Program-made: the position numbers and the translations under genes | The notes under the pieces: model-generated | Seen by the model: the letters and a program-made list of their open reading frames with translations, nothing else | Databases searched by the model: none | Told to the model about the DNA's origin: nothing | Source: Porticoccaceae bacterium | Lineage (GTDB): Bacteria > Pseudomonadota > Gammaproteobacteria > Pseudomonadales > Porticoccaceae | Reading direction: 5' to 3' | Length of the DNA: 12,312 nt | Assembly: GCA_023229065.1 (NCBI GenBank) | Contig: JALNZZ010000059.1 | Span: forward strand, 1 to 12,312 | In this document: positions 5,227 to 12,312 of the stretch, one piece after another | Numbering within the stretch: position 1 is the first letter of the stretch | How the letters are laid out: each line of letters begins with the position of its first letter

Positions 5227-6767
5227 GTGGCTGATACCACCTGAAGGCGGTAGCGGGACAGATCTTTGGCCTCGGTCACGGCAATACTGGTGCGAATGGC
5301 TACCTGTTCTCCAGGTTCGAGCCGCTGGGGTCCCTCTACGTCGCGAATGTTGCCCATCATAAAGTTGCTGACCATCTCGCCGAGGCGTATCTGCACGGAG
5401 TTTACCGCGATAGGGCTGTTATTGCGCACGACTACCCACAGGTCTCCGTCCTCACCTCGGCGCAGAGCAGTGGCAATGTACTTGTTGGGTGCCTGTGCCA
5501 TCTCCAGGGTGATCAACCTAGACTGGGCGCGCTGCCCCAGTGTTCCTTTGGACTGGGCTGCCAGCTGATAGTAGCCGATGGCGGTAGCGGCATCGCCGAT
5601 GCTTTCTGCGTGCTCCCCAAGATAAAAGCTCGAGCCGGGTGTTGGCAGCAGCTGGTGGCTCTTTTCCAGGTCGGGCAGTGCCTCGTTCACTCTGCCAAGC
5701 TCATAGCGCAACATGCCCCTCGCGAGGTGATGGCTAAAAAAGGCAGGGTTGCGGTTAATCGCAGTACTGAAGTCCTTCTCTGCCTTGGAGTGATTGTCGA
5801 GCATCTGCCAGGCGTGACCGCGCAGTTCGTACAGATAGCCGTCGCGAGGCTGAATGCCGATAGCTCTGTCGAGAGCTTTGATCGCCAGCTGGGGGTTCTT
5901 GGCATTGAGGGCCTCGATCGCCTCGGCCTGTGCTTCCTGAGCGGGCTGGTCTCTTATGAGCTGTGCGATACGCTGCTGGTACTCGTCGCGGTTGCGCAGG
6001 CCTCCCGGCGGCAGAGTGGCAGCCTTGGCACGGTTGCGATTGACCCGCTCCCGCGACGGCGGGTGACTGGCAAACAAGCCGCTGAGGAAGTCCTCGCTGC
6101 GGTCGGCGCTCAGGCGGACAAACGTTTCCTGAAGTTCCACCGCGCCCATCGGGTCATAGCCTGCCCGGCTCATGTATTCCATGCCGTAGGCGTCGGACTC
6201 CAGCTCGTCGTCGCGCCCGTAGCGCGCCATCCAGGCCTGGGCACCGAGCTGGGCAGCGCTACCCAGCTCGGCGTAGCCGGCATTGTGGGCAGCGATAGCG
6301 GTCGCTTGAACGCCAAGATCGAGCAGGATGCTGCGCGACATCTGGGTGGCGCCGTGGCGGGCAGCGGCGTGAACGATTTCGTGAGCGAGTACGGCCGCCA
6401 ACTGTGACTCGTCTTCCAGGTGTAGCAGCAGCCCTGTGTTAATGGCGATCTTGCCGCCAGGCAGTGCCCAGGCATTGGGAACCGGGTTATTCAGCACCAC
6501 AAATTCGTAGGGCAGGCCGGCGCGGTCGCTGACTGCTGCCAGGCGGCGGCCCACGGCAGTGACATAGGTCTGCAATTCAGGGTCGATGTAGTAGTGTCCC
6601 CCCTGAGACTGCTGGGCAGGCTGGTACTGCTGGGCACCGATGGCAATTTCCTGGTCGGCGGAGATTAGCGATAGCTCGTTCTTGCCGGTAACGGGGTTGA
6701 CGGCGCAACCGCTGGCTAGCAGGCCGACGAGTAATAGGGGAACCAAAAAACGGCGCAGGCTTGGCAC
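5214..6767 (-). CDS. M48-family metalloprotease, lipoprotein with TPR repeats (BepA-related)
   Basis: A 517-residue exported zinc protease. The N terminus has an Arg-rich start, a hydrophobic core and a lipobox LLASGC with Cys21 as the lipidation site. The M48 domain follows (about 30-255): HEIVH at 129-133 gives two His ligands and the catalytic Glu130, the third ligand is E188 in ELESDAYG, and the SHPPSRER block (His235) corresponds to the conserved His of the BepA switch loop. TPR-like helices run from about 275 to 410 (LAIKALDRAIGIQPRDGYLY, then AEKDFSTAINRNP, then ALPDLEKSHQLLP). The C-terminal 90 residues look like a beta domain (DLWVVVRNNSPIAVNSVQIR). E. coli BepA degrades or assists stalled outer-membrane proteins such as LptD; a similar envelope quality-control role is inferred. 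It differs from BepA by the lipid anchor and the added C-terminal domain. The start is GTG at 6767 with AAGAGGAG about 11 bp upstream. Confidence 0.93.
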   Translation of the reverse strand: MPSLRRFLVPLLLVGLLASGCAVNPVTGKNELSLISADQEIAIGAQQYQPAQQSQGGHYYIDPELQTYVTAVGRRLAAVSDRAGLPYEFVVLNNPVPNAWALPGGKIAINTGLLLHLEDESQLAAVLAHEIVHAAARHGATQMSRSILLDLGVQATAIAAHNAGYAELGSAAQLGAQAWMARYGRDDELESDAYGMEYMSRAGYDPMGAVELQETFVRLSADRSEDFLSGLFASHPPSRERVNRNRAKAATLPPGGLRNRDEYQQRIAQLIRDQPAQEAQAEAIEALNAKNPQLAIKALDRAIGIQPRDGYLYELRGHAWQMLDNHSKAEKDFSTAINRNPAFFSHHLARGMLRYELGRVNEALPDLEKSHQLLPTPGSSFYLGEHAESIGDAATAIGYYQLAAQSKGTLGQRAQSRLITLEMAQAPNKYIATALRRGEDGDLWVVVRNNSPIAVNSVQIRLGEMVSNFMMGNIRDVEGPQRLEPGEQVAIRTSIAVTEAKDLSRYRLQVVSATPAP

Positions 6768-6829
6768 GGGGCTGGGTACTCCTCTTGGGACACTGCACCT
6801 ACTAGACCATAAAGCTTGACGCGAATGCT

Positions 6830-6893
6830 AGAGGGGCCAGTGGGCAGAGTGCCTAAAAAATGCATCCGTTTGATCCTGGCAGCAGGCCCCTCT
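6830..6893. other. Spaced 9-bp inverted repeat in the divergent intergenic region
   Basis: AGAGGGGCC (6830-6838) and GGCCCCTCT (6885-6893) are perfect reverse complements separated by 46 bp, in the 180-bp region between the protease and receptor genes. It could be paired half-sites for a regulator, or chance in a GC-rich sequence. No clear -35/-10 pair was recognised in either direction. Confidence 0.3.
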
Positions 6894-6942
6894 GGCGAGT
6901 AATGAGGGCGCGGCTGAGGTAAGATTACTGCCTTTACCCCGG

Positions 6943-6957
6943 AGATAATGATTATGA
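6943..6957 (+). promoter_or_regulatory. Fur-box-like palindrome over the receptor start
   Basis: AGATAATGATTATGA matches the 7-1-7 Fur consensus TGATAATnATTATCA at 12 of 14 defined positions; the core GATAAT-n-ATTAT is intact. It overlaps the ribosome site GGAG (6941-6944) and both candidate start codons (6948 and 6954). Iron-dependent repression would suit a TonB-dependent receptor. Fur sites usually lie further upstream over the promoter, so the position is odd and a chance match is possible. Confidence 0.45.
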
Positions 6958-9014
6958 CCAGGAAGCTGGCCATCCTGCTGTCCCTCGCCGTCGCCCTGCC
7001 TGTGGTGGGTGCGGAGCCTGCAGACAAGCGGCTCGACGAGGTGATCATCACTGCCACGCGGGTGGCGGAATCCCCGGCTAGCCTGATTGGCAACAGCGCC
7101 GCTCTCGACAGCGACGCGCTGACACTTACCGCTCATACCCACATCCAGGAGGCGTTGGCGCAACTACCGGGGGTGGGTATGCACCGCAACAACGGTCAGG
7201 AGTACCTGCCCGCCATTCGCTCCCCGGTGCTCAGTGGCGGCGGCGCCTGTGGCAGCTTCTTGATTGCGGAAGATGGCATTCCCCTGCGTCCCGCGGGGTT
7301 TTGCAATGTTAACGAGCTTTTTGAGGCCCACAGCGAAGCCGCCTCACGCATCGAAGTGATTCGCGGCCCTGGCAATGCCCTGTACGGCTCCAACGCCCTC
7401 CATGGCGTGATCAATGTCATAGGCCCCGCCACCTTCAACAGCGGCTGGCAGCTGGGGCTGGAGGGAGGAGCCAATGACTACGGCCGGGTGCGGCTATCTG
7501 CCGGGGGCGAGAACCTGGCCTTTGCATTTACTGGCAGCAGTGATGGCGGCTATCGCGATGATTCGGGAGTGGATCAGCAAAAGCTCAGTCTGCGCCACCG
7601 TTACCAAGGCGACTCTTTGCGGGTGACCAGTGGCCTCACCGCCGTCAACCTCAATCAGGAAACAGCCGGCTTTGCGGAAGGTTACCGAGCCTACCGCGAT
7701 CGCCGTCTGTCCCGCGCCAACCCGAACCCAGAGGCCTACCGTGACGCTCAGGCGGTGCGGGTATGGAGCCGTATCGAGCCTCTTGGCGGCGCCAGTGACG
7801 GGCAGCCGGGCTGGGTGATCACACCCTATGCCCGCTGGAGTGATATGGCGTTTCTACAGCACTTTCTGCCCGGCCAGCCGCTGGAAGAAAACGGCCAGCG
7901 CAGTATCGGAGTGCAGAGTGCGCTTTATCGGTATGGTGACAACCAGCGCTTGATCGCGGGTGTGGATATGGAGTTGACCCGGGGCTGGTTGCGCCAGGCC
8001 CAGGACAGCCCCACTCAGGGGTCGGCCATGCTGCAGGAAACCATCCCCATGGGGCGGCATTACGATTACCGGGTGAATGCCGCTCAGCTGGCCCCCTTTG
8101 TGCAGTGGGACTGGCAGTTTGCCCCCCGCTGGAAGCTGGCAGCCGGCCTGCGCTACGAGCATATGCGCTACGACTACGATAACCGCATGGTGGACGGCCG
8201 CACCCGCGAGGATGGTACCGTTTGCGGTTTTGGCGGCTGTCGCTACAGTCGTCCGGCTGATAGCAAGGACCACTTCGACAACGTCTCTCCCAAGCTCGGC
8301 CTGCTCTACGATATCTCCGATAGCCAGCAGCTGTTTGCTACTCTGGCGCGGGGCTTCCGGGCACCGCAGGCGGTAGAGATGTACCGTCTGGAGCGGGCTC
8401 AGCAGAAAGCCAACCTGGATTCAGAGCAGCTCGACAGCCTCGAACTTGGTGTGCGTGGCCACACGGGTGCACTGCGCTATGAAGTCGTGGCTTACGCGAT
8501 GGAAAAGGACAACGTGATCTTTCGCGACACGGACTTCTTCAATGTCAGCGATGGCAAGACCGACCATCTAGGTGTGGAGTTTTCACTCAACTATCGCTTC
8601 AGCGAGGCGTTTGACCTCAATGTTGCCGGCACTTATGCCCGTCACCGCTATGACTATAGTGAAATCCTCAGCGGCGTGGATATTCGCGGCAATGATGTAG
8701 ACACGGCGCCGCGCTACTTCGTCACCTCGCAGCTCGGCTGGAATCCACTGGAGGGTACGCGGCTGATGTTGGAGTGGCTGCGTATGGGGAGCTACTACAC
8801 CGACCCTGAAAACCACAACCGCTACGCCGGCCACGACCTCTTCCATTTGCGGGGCCGTTGGGAGGTGTCGCCGCAACTCACGCTGTCGGCGCGGGTGTTT
8901 AACCTGTTTGATACGCGCTACGCGGAACGTGCTGATTACACCAGTTTTGGAGGTGACCGTTACTTCCCCGGTGAGCCGCGCCATCTGGTGGTGGGGCTGG
9001 ACTGGCGGTGGTGA
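6954..9014 (+). CDS. TonB-dependent outer-membrane receptor
   Basis: A 686-residue receptor. A signal peptide (1-20, cleavage after VGA) precedes a TonB box (DEVIITA, 28-34), a plug domain (about 40-160, with IEVIRGPGNALYGSNALHGVINV), and a 22-strand-type barrel that ends in the usual aromatic residue (GLDWRW). NLFDTRYAERADY near the C terminus is a standard receptor block. Such proteins import iron-siderophores, haem, cobalamin, copper or other scarce ligands across the outer membrane using TonB-ExbBD energy. The substrate cannot be named from sequence. The Fur-like site at the start points to iron. Cys99/Cys117 in the plug and Cys424/Cys429 (CGFGGC, likely in an external loop) form probable disulfide pairs. 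An ATG at 6948 would add two residues; I prefer 6954 because GGAG at 6941-6944 is then 9 bp away rather than 3. No TonB, siderophore or ABC-transporter genes are adjacent. Confidence 0.93.
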   Translation: MTRKLAILLSLAVALPVVGAEPADKRLDEVIITATRVAESPASLIGNSAALDSDALTLTAHTHIQEALAQLPGVGMHRNNGQEYLPAIRSPVLSGGGACGSFLIAEDGIPLRPAGFCNVNELFEAHSEAASRIEVIRGPGNALYGSNALHGVINVIGPATFNSGWQLGLEGGANDYGRVRLSAGGENLAFAFTGSSDGGYRDDSGVDQQKLSLRHRYQGDSLRVTSGLTAVNLNQETAGFAEGYRAYRDRRLSRANPNPEAYRDAQAVRVWSRIEPLGGASDGQPGWVITPYARWSDMAFLQHFLPGQPLEENGQRSIGVQSALYRYGDNQRLIAGVDMELTRGWLRQAQDSPTQGSAMLQETIPMGRHYDYRVNAAQLAPFVQWDWQFAPRWKLAAGLRYEHMRYDYDNRMVDGRTREDGTVCGFGGCRYSRPADSKDHFDNVSPKLGLLYDISDSQQLFATLARGFRAPQAVEMYRLERAQQKANLDSEQLDSLELGVRGHTGALRYEVVAYAMEKDNVIFRDTDFFNVSDGKTDHLGVEFSLNYRFSEAFDLNVAGTYARHRYDYSEILSGVDIRGNDVDTAPRYFVTSQLGWNPLEGTRLMLEWLRMGSYYTDPENHNRYAGHDLFHLRGRWEVSPQLTLSARVFNLFDTRYAERADYTSFGGDRYFPGEPRHLVVGLDWRW

Positions 9015-9088
9015 GGCGAGTGCTAAGGGCCATGATAGCAGCCGGTGCTACTCTACTGTAGCTCCTGGTCTTGTCGGGTCCGTCCCCT

Positions 9089-9116
9089 GTGCCCCCTGTT
9101 AGTGGGGGGGGCGCAC
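9089..9116 (+). terminator. GC-rich hairpin downstream of the receptor gene
   Basis: GTGCCCCC (9089-9096) can pair with a G-run followed by GCAC (9104-9116), with one unpaired C near the base, giving a strong GC stem 75 bp after the receptor stop. There is no T-run, so a rho-independent terminator is only tentative. The remainder of the 219 bp between this receptor and the next gene shows no coding potential. Confidence 0.3.
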
Positions 9117-9233
9117 GAGCTGCAGCGTGGGAAAAGAGGCGTACAATGTGTGCCGCCAGGGTTGCAGCGTGGCAAATTTCTGGTTGTTGGCGTCTAATCT
9201 GACTTTCTTACTACCTGTCTGGTGAAGTTCTCC

Positions 9234-10748
9234 ATGAGCGAAAGTGTTCCCCTCTATCTGCTGTTGTCGCTTCAGTTGTTCGTCGCAGTTGTGCTGATTG
9301 GCGTGCTGGTGATGGCCGTCATCGCTTATGTGGTGGATGTGCGTCAGACGCGCCACACTATTCGTCGCAACTACCCTGTCATTGGCCGGTTTCGTTATCT
9401 GTTCGAAAATCTGGGGGCGTTCTTTCGGCAGTACTTTTATGCCATGGACAGGGAGGAAATGCCCTTCAACCGCGCCCAGCGCTCCTGGGTCTATCGCGCC
9501 GCCAAGAATGTCGACAGCACCCTGGCGTTTGGCTCCACCGACAGCATCGCCACCCCTGGTACACTGATCTTCTCACCCTGTGCATTCCCCTCCCTGGCGG
9601 AAGGCTATTGCGTATCAGATATCGAGATCGGTCCTTACTGCCGACACCCCTACCGCACCAACAGCATTGTCAACATCTCCGCTATGAGCTACGGCGCTAT
9701 CTCCAAGCCAGCGGTCATCGCCCTGTCGCGAGGGGCGAAAATGGCCGGCTGCTGGCTCAACACTGGTGAAGGCGGTTTATCGGAATACCATTTGGCTGGC
9801 GGCGCGGATATTGTCTTTCAGATCGGGACTGCCAAGTACGGTGTGCGTGACAGGGAGGGCCGCCTCAGCGACGACAGGCTGCGCACTCTCGCCGACCATC
9901 CTCAGGTGAAAATGTTCGAAATCAAGATCAGTCAGGGTGCCAAGCCAGGCAAGGGTGGAATTCTGCCGGGAGTGAAGGTGACCGAGGAAATCGCCCATAT
10001 CCGCGGTATTACCCCCGGCGAGGACTCCATCAGCCCCAATGGCCACCCGGATATTCGTAGTGTCGCCGACCTGCTCGACCGCATACACCATATCCGCGAA
10101 GTGACCGGCAAACCAGTGGGCTTCAAAATGGTGGTGGGAGATATAGCGTTTTTCGAAGACCTTTGCGACGAAATAGAGCGCCGCGGTCTGGAAAGTGCGC
10201 CGGACTTCATTACCCTAGACAGTGGCGACGGCGGTACCGGCGCAGCTCCCCAGAGTCTGTTGGATTACGCTGGTCTGCCGATTCGAGAAACACTGCCCCT
10301 GGTGGTGGACACCTTGGTGCGGCGAGGTGTGCGCCACCGCATTCGCCTGATTGCCTCCGGCAAGCTGATCATGCCGGGCGGGGTGGCTTGGGCGCTGGCT
10401 ACCGGTGCTGACTTCGTCAATACAGCACGGGGGTTTATGTTTGCCCTGGGTTGTATTCAGGCGATGCAATGCAACCGCAACACTTGCCCGACCGGCATTA
10501 CCACCCACAACCCCCAGCTGCAAAAAGGGCTCGACCCAACCGATAAGGCGGTGCGCGTGGCCCAGTATGTGGAAAACCTGGTACAGGAGGTGGTAGTGAT
10601 TGCCCACAGCTGTGGGGTGGACTGCCCCCGCGATCTGCAGCGCAGCCATGTGCGGATGGTTGTGCGACCGGGTATTTCATTGTCTCTCGATGAGTTGTAC
10701 AGCAGTCCTGATTACCGGGCCATTCAGCTCAGTCATCCGGGTACATAA
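9234..10748 (+). CDS. Membrane-anchored glutamate synthase-family FMN/Fe-S protein
   Basis: A 504-residue protein with an N-terminal membrane helix (about 8-34) followed by the FMN-binding TIM-barrel domain of glutamate synthase. Visible blocks are SAMSYGAIS (149-157), NTGEGG (176-181), QGAKPGKGG (234-242), DGGTGAAP (332-339) and ASGKLIMPGGVAWALATGAD (374-393). Cys407, Cys413 and Cys418 have the C-x5-C-x4-C spacing of the 3Fe-4S cluster in GltB. The N-terminal glutamine amidotransferase domain and the C-terminal GXGXG domain of full GOGAT (about 1500 residues) are absent, so it belongs to the short 'FMN-binding glutamate synthase family' whose physiological reaction in bacteria is mostly unproven. 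Its electron donor is unknown and no gltD-like gene is next to it. ATG 9234 has the weak site GGTGAAG upstream; GTG 9222 is in frame but lacks any ribosome site. It converges with, and overlaps by 20 bp, the next gene. Confidence 0.92.
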   Translation: MSESVPLYLLLSLQLFVAVVLIGVLVMAVIAYVVDVRQTRHTIRRNYPVIGRFRYLFENLGAFFRQYFYAMDREEMPFNRAQRSWVYRAAKNVDSTLAFGSTDSIATPGTLIFSPCAFPSLAEGYCVSDIEIGPYCRHPYRTNSIVNISAMSYGAISKPAVIALSRGAKMAGCWLNTGEGGLSEYHLAGGADIVFQIGTAKYGVRDREGRLSDDRLRTLADHPQVKMFEIKISQGAKPGKGGILPGVKVTEEIAHIRGITPGEDSISPNGHPDIRSVADLLDRIHHIREVTGKPVGFKMVVGDIAFFEDLCDEIERRGLESAPDFITLDSGDGGTGAAPQSLLDYAGLPIRETLPLVVDTLVRRGVRHRIRLIASGKLIMPGGVAWALATGADFVNTARGFMFALGCIQAMQCNRNTCPTGITTHNPQLQKGLDPTDKAVRVAQYVENLVQEVVVIAHSCGVDCPRDLQRSHVRMVVRPGISLSLDELYSSPDYRAIQLSHPGT

Positions 10749-11841
10749 CCGGGGGACTACTGCCATCGCGGTAAGGCAGCAGCTCTGCTGCCTCGTCGCG
10801 ATAGCCCGCTATCTGCTGCTGCTCATGTGCCAGGAAGCGGCTCACCGCCTCGGCAAAGGCCGGCTCGGCAAGCCAGTGCAGGGAGTGGGTTTCCACAGGG
10901 GTAAAACCGCGCAGGATCTTGTGCTCGCCCTGGGCGCCAGCGTCGAATTTGCGCAGGTCATGCTCAATGGCAAAGTCGATGCCCCGGTAATAGCACAGTT
11001 CGAAGTGCAGGAAGTCATATTCACCTTCGCAACCCCAATAGCGACCGTAGAGTGTAGTGGCGTCGTGGAAGAACAGCGCGGCTGCTACAGGGTCGCCGCT
11101 GCGGCGGGCTACTGCCATGGTGACCTGCTCAGGCAGGTTTTCTCCCAGGGCCATAAAAAAGTCCCGGGTCAGATAGCCGGCATTACCGCTGCGCTTTAGA
11201 TAAGTGCGGTGATAGACGCGATAGAAAAATGTCCACAGGCGGTGGTCGATGGCCTCGCCGGGCACCATCTCGATAGTAAAGTCCTGCTCCGCTACCTGGC
11301 GCCGCTCGCGGCGAATCATCTTGCGGCGGCGGGAGGACAGAGCGGCGAGAAACTCGTCGAAGCACTCGTAGTTCTGATTGAACCAGTGAAATTGCACACC
11401 GGTACGGCGCATCAGTGAGGGTTCATCCACGCTCTCCAGCAGCGCCATCTGATCGCTGTCGGGAAACAGAATATGCCAACTGCTGGCCTTGTGCTCGCGG
11501 GCCAGATCGATAGCCTGGCTCGCCAGCTGCCGTATCAAGGGTGCCTGATCGGTGTGGGGAGCGAAGCGGATGCGGGGACCTGTCGCCGGGGTAAAGGGGA
11601 TCGCTGACAGCAGCTTGGGGTAGTAGTCGAGGCCGTGGCGGCGGTAGGCGTCAGCCCAACTCCAGTCGAAAACATACTCGCCCCAGGAGTGACTTTTCAG
11701 ATACAGGGGCATAAAGGCCTGCTCACCGTCACCGTCGATGATACGCAGGTGCTGAGGTTGCCAACCGCTGCCTGGACCGACGCTGCCGCTGTGTTCCAAT
11801 GCATCGAGAAAGGCAGGGGTGAGAAAGGGATAAGCGGACAT
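10729..11841 (-). CDS. FemAB-like (DUF482) GNAT-fold protein
   Basis: A 370-residue soluble protein of the FemAB_like/DUF482 family, built from two GNAT-like halves. Characteristic blocks are the basic SSRRRKMIRRERRQV (169-183), YRVYHRTYLKRSGNAGYLT (207-225), ALFFHDATTLYGRYWGC (255-271) and FDAGAQGEHKILRGFTPV (299-316). The fold relates to the FemA/B/X peptidyltransferases that add amino acids from aminoacyl-tRNA to peptidoglycan precursors, but this family is widespread in Gram-negatives where no such bridges occur. The actual substrate is unknown. The start ATG at 11839-11841 has no clear Shine-Dalgarno. The gene lies 73 bp downstream of the CHAD-domain gene on the same strand, so the two may be co-transcribed. 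Its 3' end overlaps the glutamate synthase-like gene by 20 bp in antisense orientation. Confidence 0.9.
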   Translation of the reverse strand: MSAYPFLTPAFLDALEHSGSVGPGSGWQPQHLRIIDGDGEQAFMPLYLKSHSWGEYVFDWSWADAYRRHGLDYYPKLLSAIPFTPATGPRIRFAPHTDQAPLIRQLASQAIDLAREHKASSWHILFPDSDQMALLESVDEPSLMRRTGVQFHWFNQNYECFDEFLAALSSRRRKMIRRERRQVAEQDFTIEMVPGEAIDHRLWTFFYRVYHRTYLKRSGNAGYLTRDFFMALGENLPEQVTMAVARRSGDPVAAALFFHDATTLYGRYWGCEGEYDFLHFELCYYRGIDFAIEHDLRKFDAGAQGEHKILRGFTPVETHSLHWLAEPAFAEAVSRFLAHEQQQIAGYRDEAAELLPYRDGSSPPVMYPDD

Positions 11842-11914
11842 TTGTCGTGTAGTGATTTCAGACCCTTACTGGTGGGGGCCGCTGGCACGGCCTCATGAAA
11901 TGGAAAGATCCAAT

Positions 11915-12312
11915 CTATTGCCCTTCTTCCCAGGGCGCAAGTCCCTTGACCAGGCTGCGGGCAGCGGCGATAGCGCGGCGGCTGAGCCGGTGGTAGCGGG
12001 GGCCGTGCCAACCGCAGACGAAGGCGCGGGCGGCGAGCAGTTGGGGATCGTCGCCAGCGAGGCGTGCCAGCTGGTCGCGGGCCACATCGAGATCGTTGAT
12101 AAAGCCGAGGGCATTTTGCACTCGTGTCAGCGTACCGGCATAACGGGCTGCGCTCTTGGCTGCCATCAGGGGGGTAAAAAATTCGACGCCGTAGCGCAGT
12201 TGTTTGAAACTGAGACGCAGGGCGTGCAGGTGAGTGGGCTCCAGGTTGCGAGCAGCGCGGTAGCGCTTGCGCGCCTTGCGGCGCACTACGTCGAGCTGCA
12301 GGCCGGTGAAGG
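11915..12312 (-). CDS. CHAD-domain protein, C-terminal part (partial)
   Basis: The frame is open from the right window edge to a TAG at 11915-11917, giving 131 residues of the C-terminal half. HALRLSFKQLRYGVEFF is the conserved CHAD helix (H-x-x-R-x-x-x-K-x-L-R-Y-x-x-E), and further helices rich in Arg/His follow (ARYAGTLTRVQNALGFINDLD). CHAD domains are alpha-helical, have conserved basic residues, and bind inorganic polyphosphate. The segment at the window edge (TGLQLDVVRRKARKRYRAAR) suggests the true start lies outside; an internal GTG at 12286 would give a truncated domain and is not favoured. Whether a CYTH domain precedes it cannot be seen. It is co-directional with the FemAB-like gene. 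Confidence 0.85.
   Translation of the reverse strand, partial: FTGLQLDVVRRKARKRYRAARNLEPTHLHALRLSFKQLRYGVEFFTPLMAAKSAARYAGTLTRVQNALGFINDLDVARDQLARLAGDDPQLLAARAFVCGWHGPRYHRLSRRAIAAARSLVKGLAPWEEGQ

Noticed and set aside
5610..6407. 265-codon plus-strand open frame opposite the M48 protease gene
   Set aside because: It is an antisense shadow of a protein with clear HExxH, lipobox and TPR motifs, has no recognisable domain, and arises from GC-biased third positions.
10600..11199. 199-codon plus-strand open frame across the convergent gene ends
   Set aside because: It overlaps two well-supported genes, has no ribosome site or domain, and consists of shifted or antisense reading.

Overview
This window looks like a stretch of ordinary chromosome from a fairly GC-rich gammaproteobacterium. 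The PhoU tail, a Can-type carbonic anhydrase, PpnP, a YqjD/YqjE/YqjK-type operon, an EAL-CBS-GGDEF c-di-GMP protein and a FemAB-like protein suggest a marine group such as the Cellvibrionales/Halieaceae. That placement is inference from gene content; nothing in the window proves a genus. I see no rRNA, tRNA, CRISPR array, prophage or intact insertion sequence.

Layout. Left part, plus strand: the last codons of phoU and a strong hairpin, then a beta-carbonic anhydrase (GTG start at 194), pyrimidine/purine nucleoside phosphorylase ppnP, a small two-CBS protein, and a 594-residue EAL-CBS-GGDEF protein. The stop codon of the last lies inside a perfect 19-bp inverted repeat. A gene-free stretch of 314 bp follows. 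Next is a tight three-gene operon of small membrane proteins resembling E. coli yqjD-yqjE-yqjK. Facing it on the minus strand is a lipoprotein M48 metalloprotease with TPR repeats. Divergent from that is a TonB-dependent receptor with a Fur-box-like palindrome over its start codon. Then come a membrane-anchored glutamate-synthase-like FMN/Fe-S protein and, converging on it with a 20-bp overlap, a FemAB-like acyltransferase-fold protein. The C-terminal half of a CHAD-domain protein runs off the right edge.

How the parts fit. Only the yqjDEK-like set is a clear operon. The CBS protein and the EAL-CBS-GGDEF protein are adjacent and share a domain type, so both may sense adenine nucleotides, which would link energy state to c-di-GMP. 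The M48 protease and the TonB receptor both belong to the outer-membrane/periplasmic compartment and share a 180-bp divergent intergenic region. The remaining genes are housekeeping or stress functions without obvious functional linkage.

I did not find a convincing new multi-gene system. The points most worth a second look are the long perfect palindrome at the end of the c-di-GMP gene, the Fur-like site over the receptor start, the EAL-CBS-GGDEF architecture with an intact I-site but a GGDDF signature, and the stand-alone membrane-anchored glutamate synthase-like protein.
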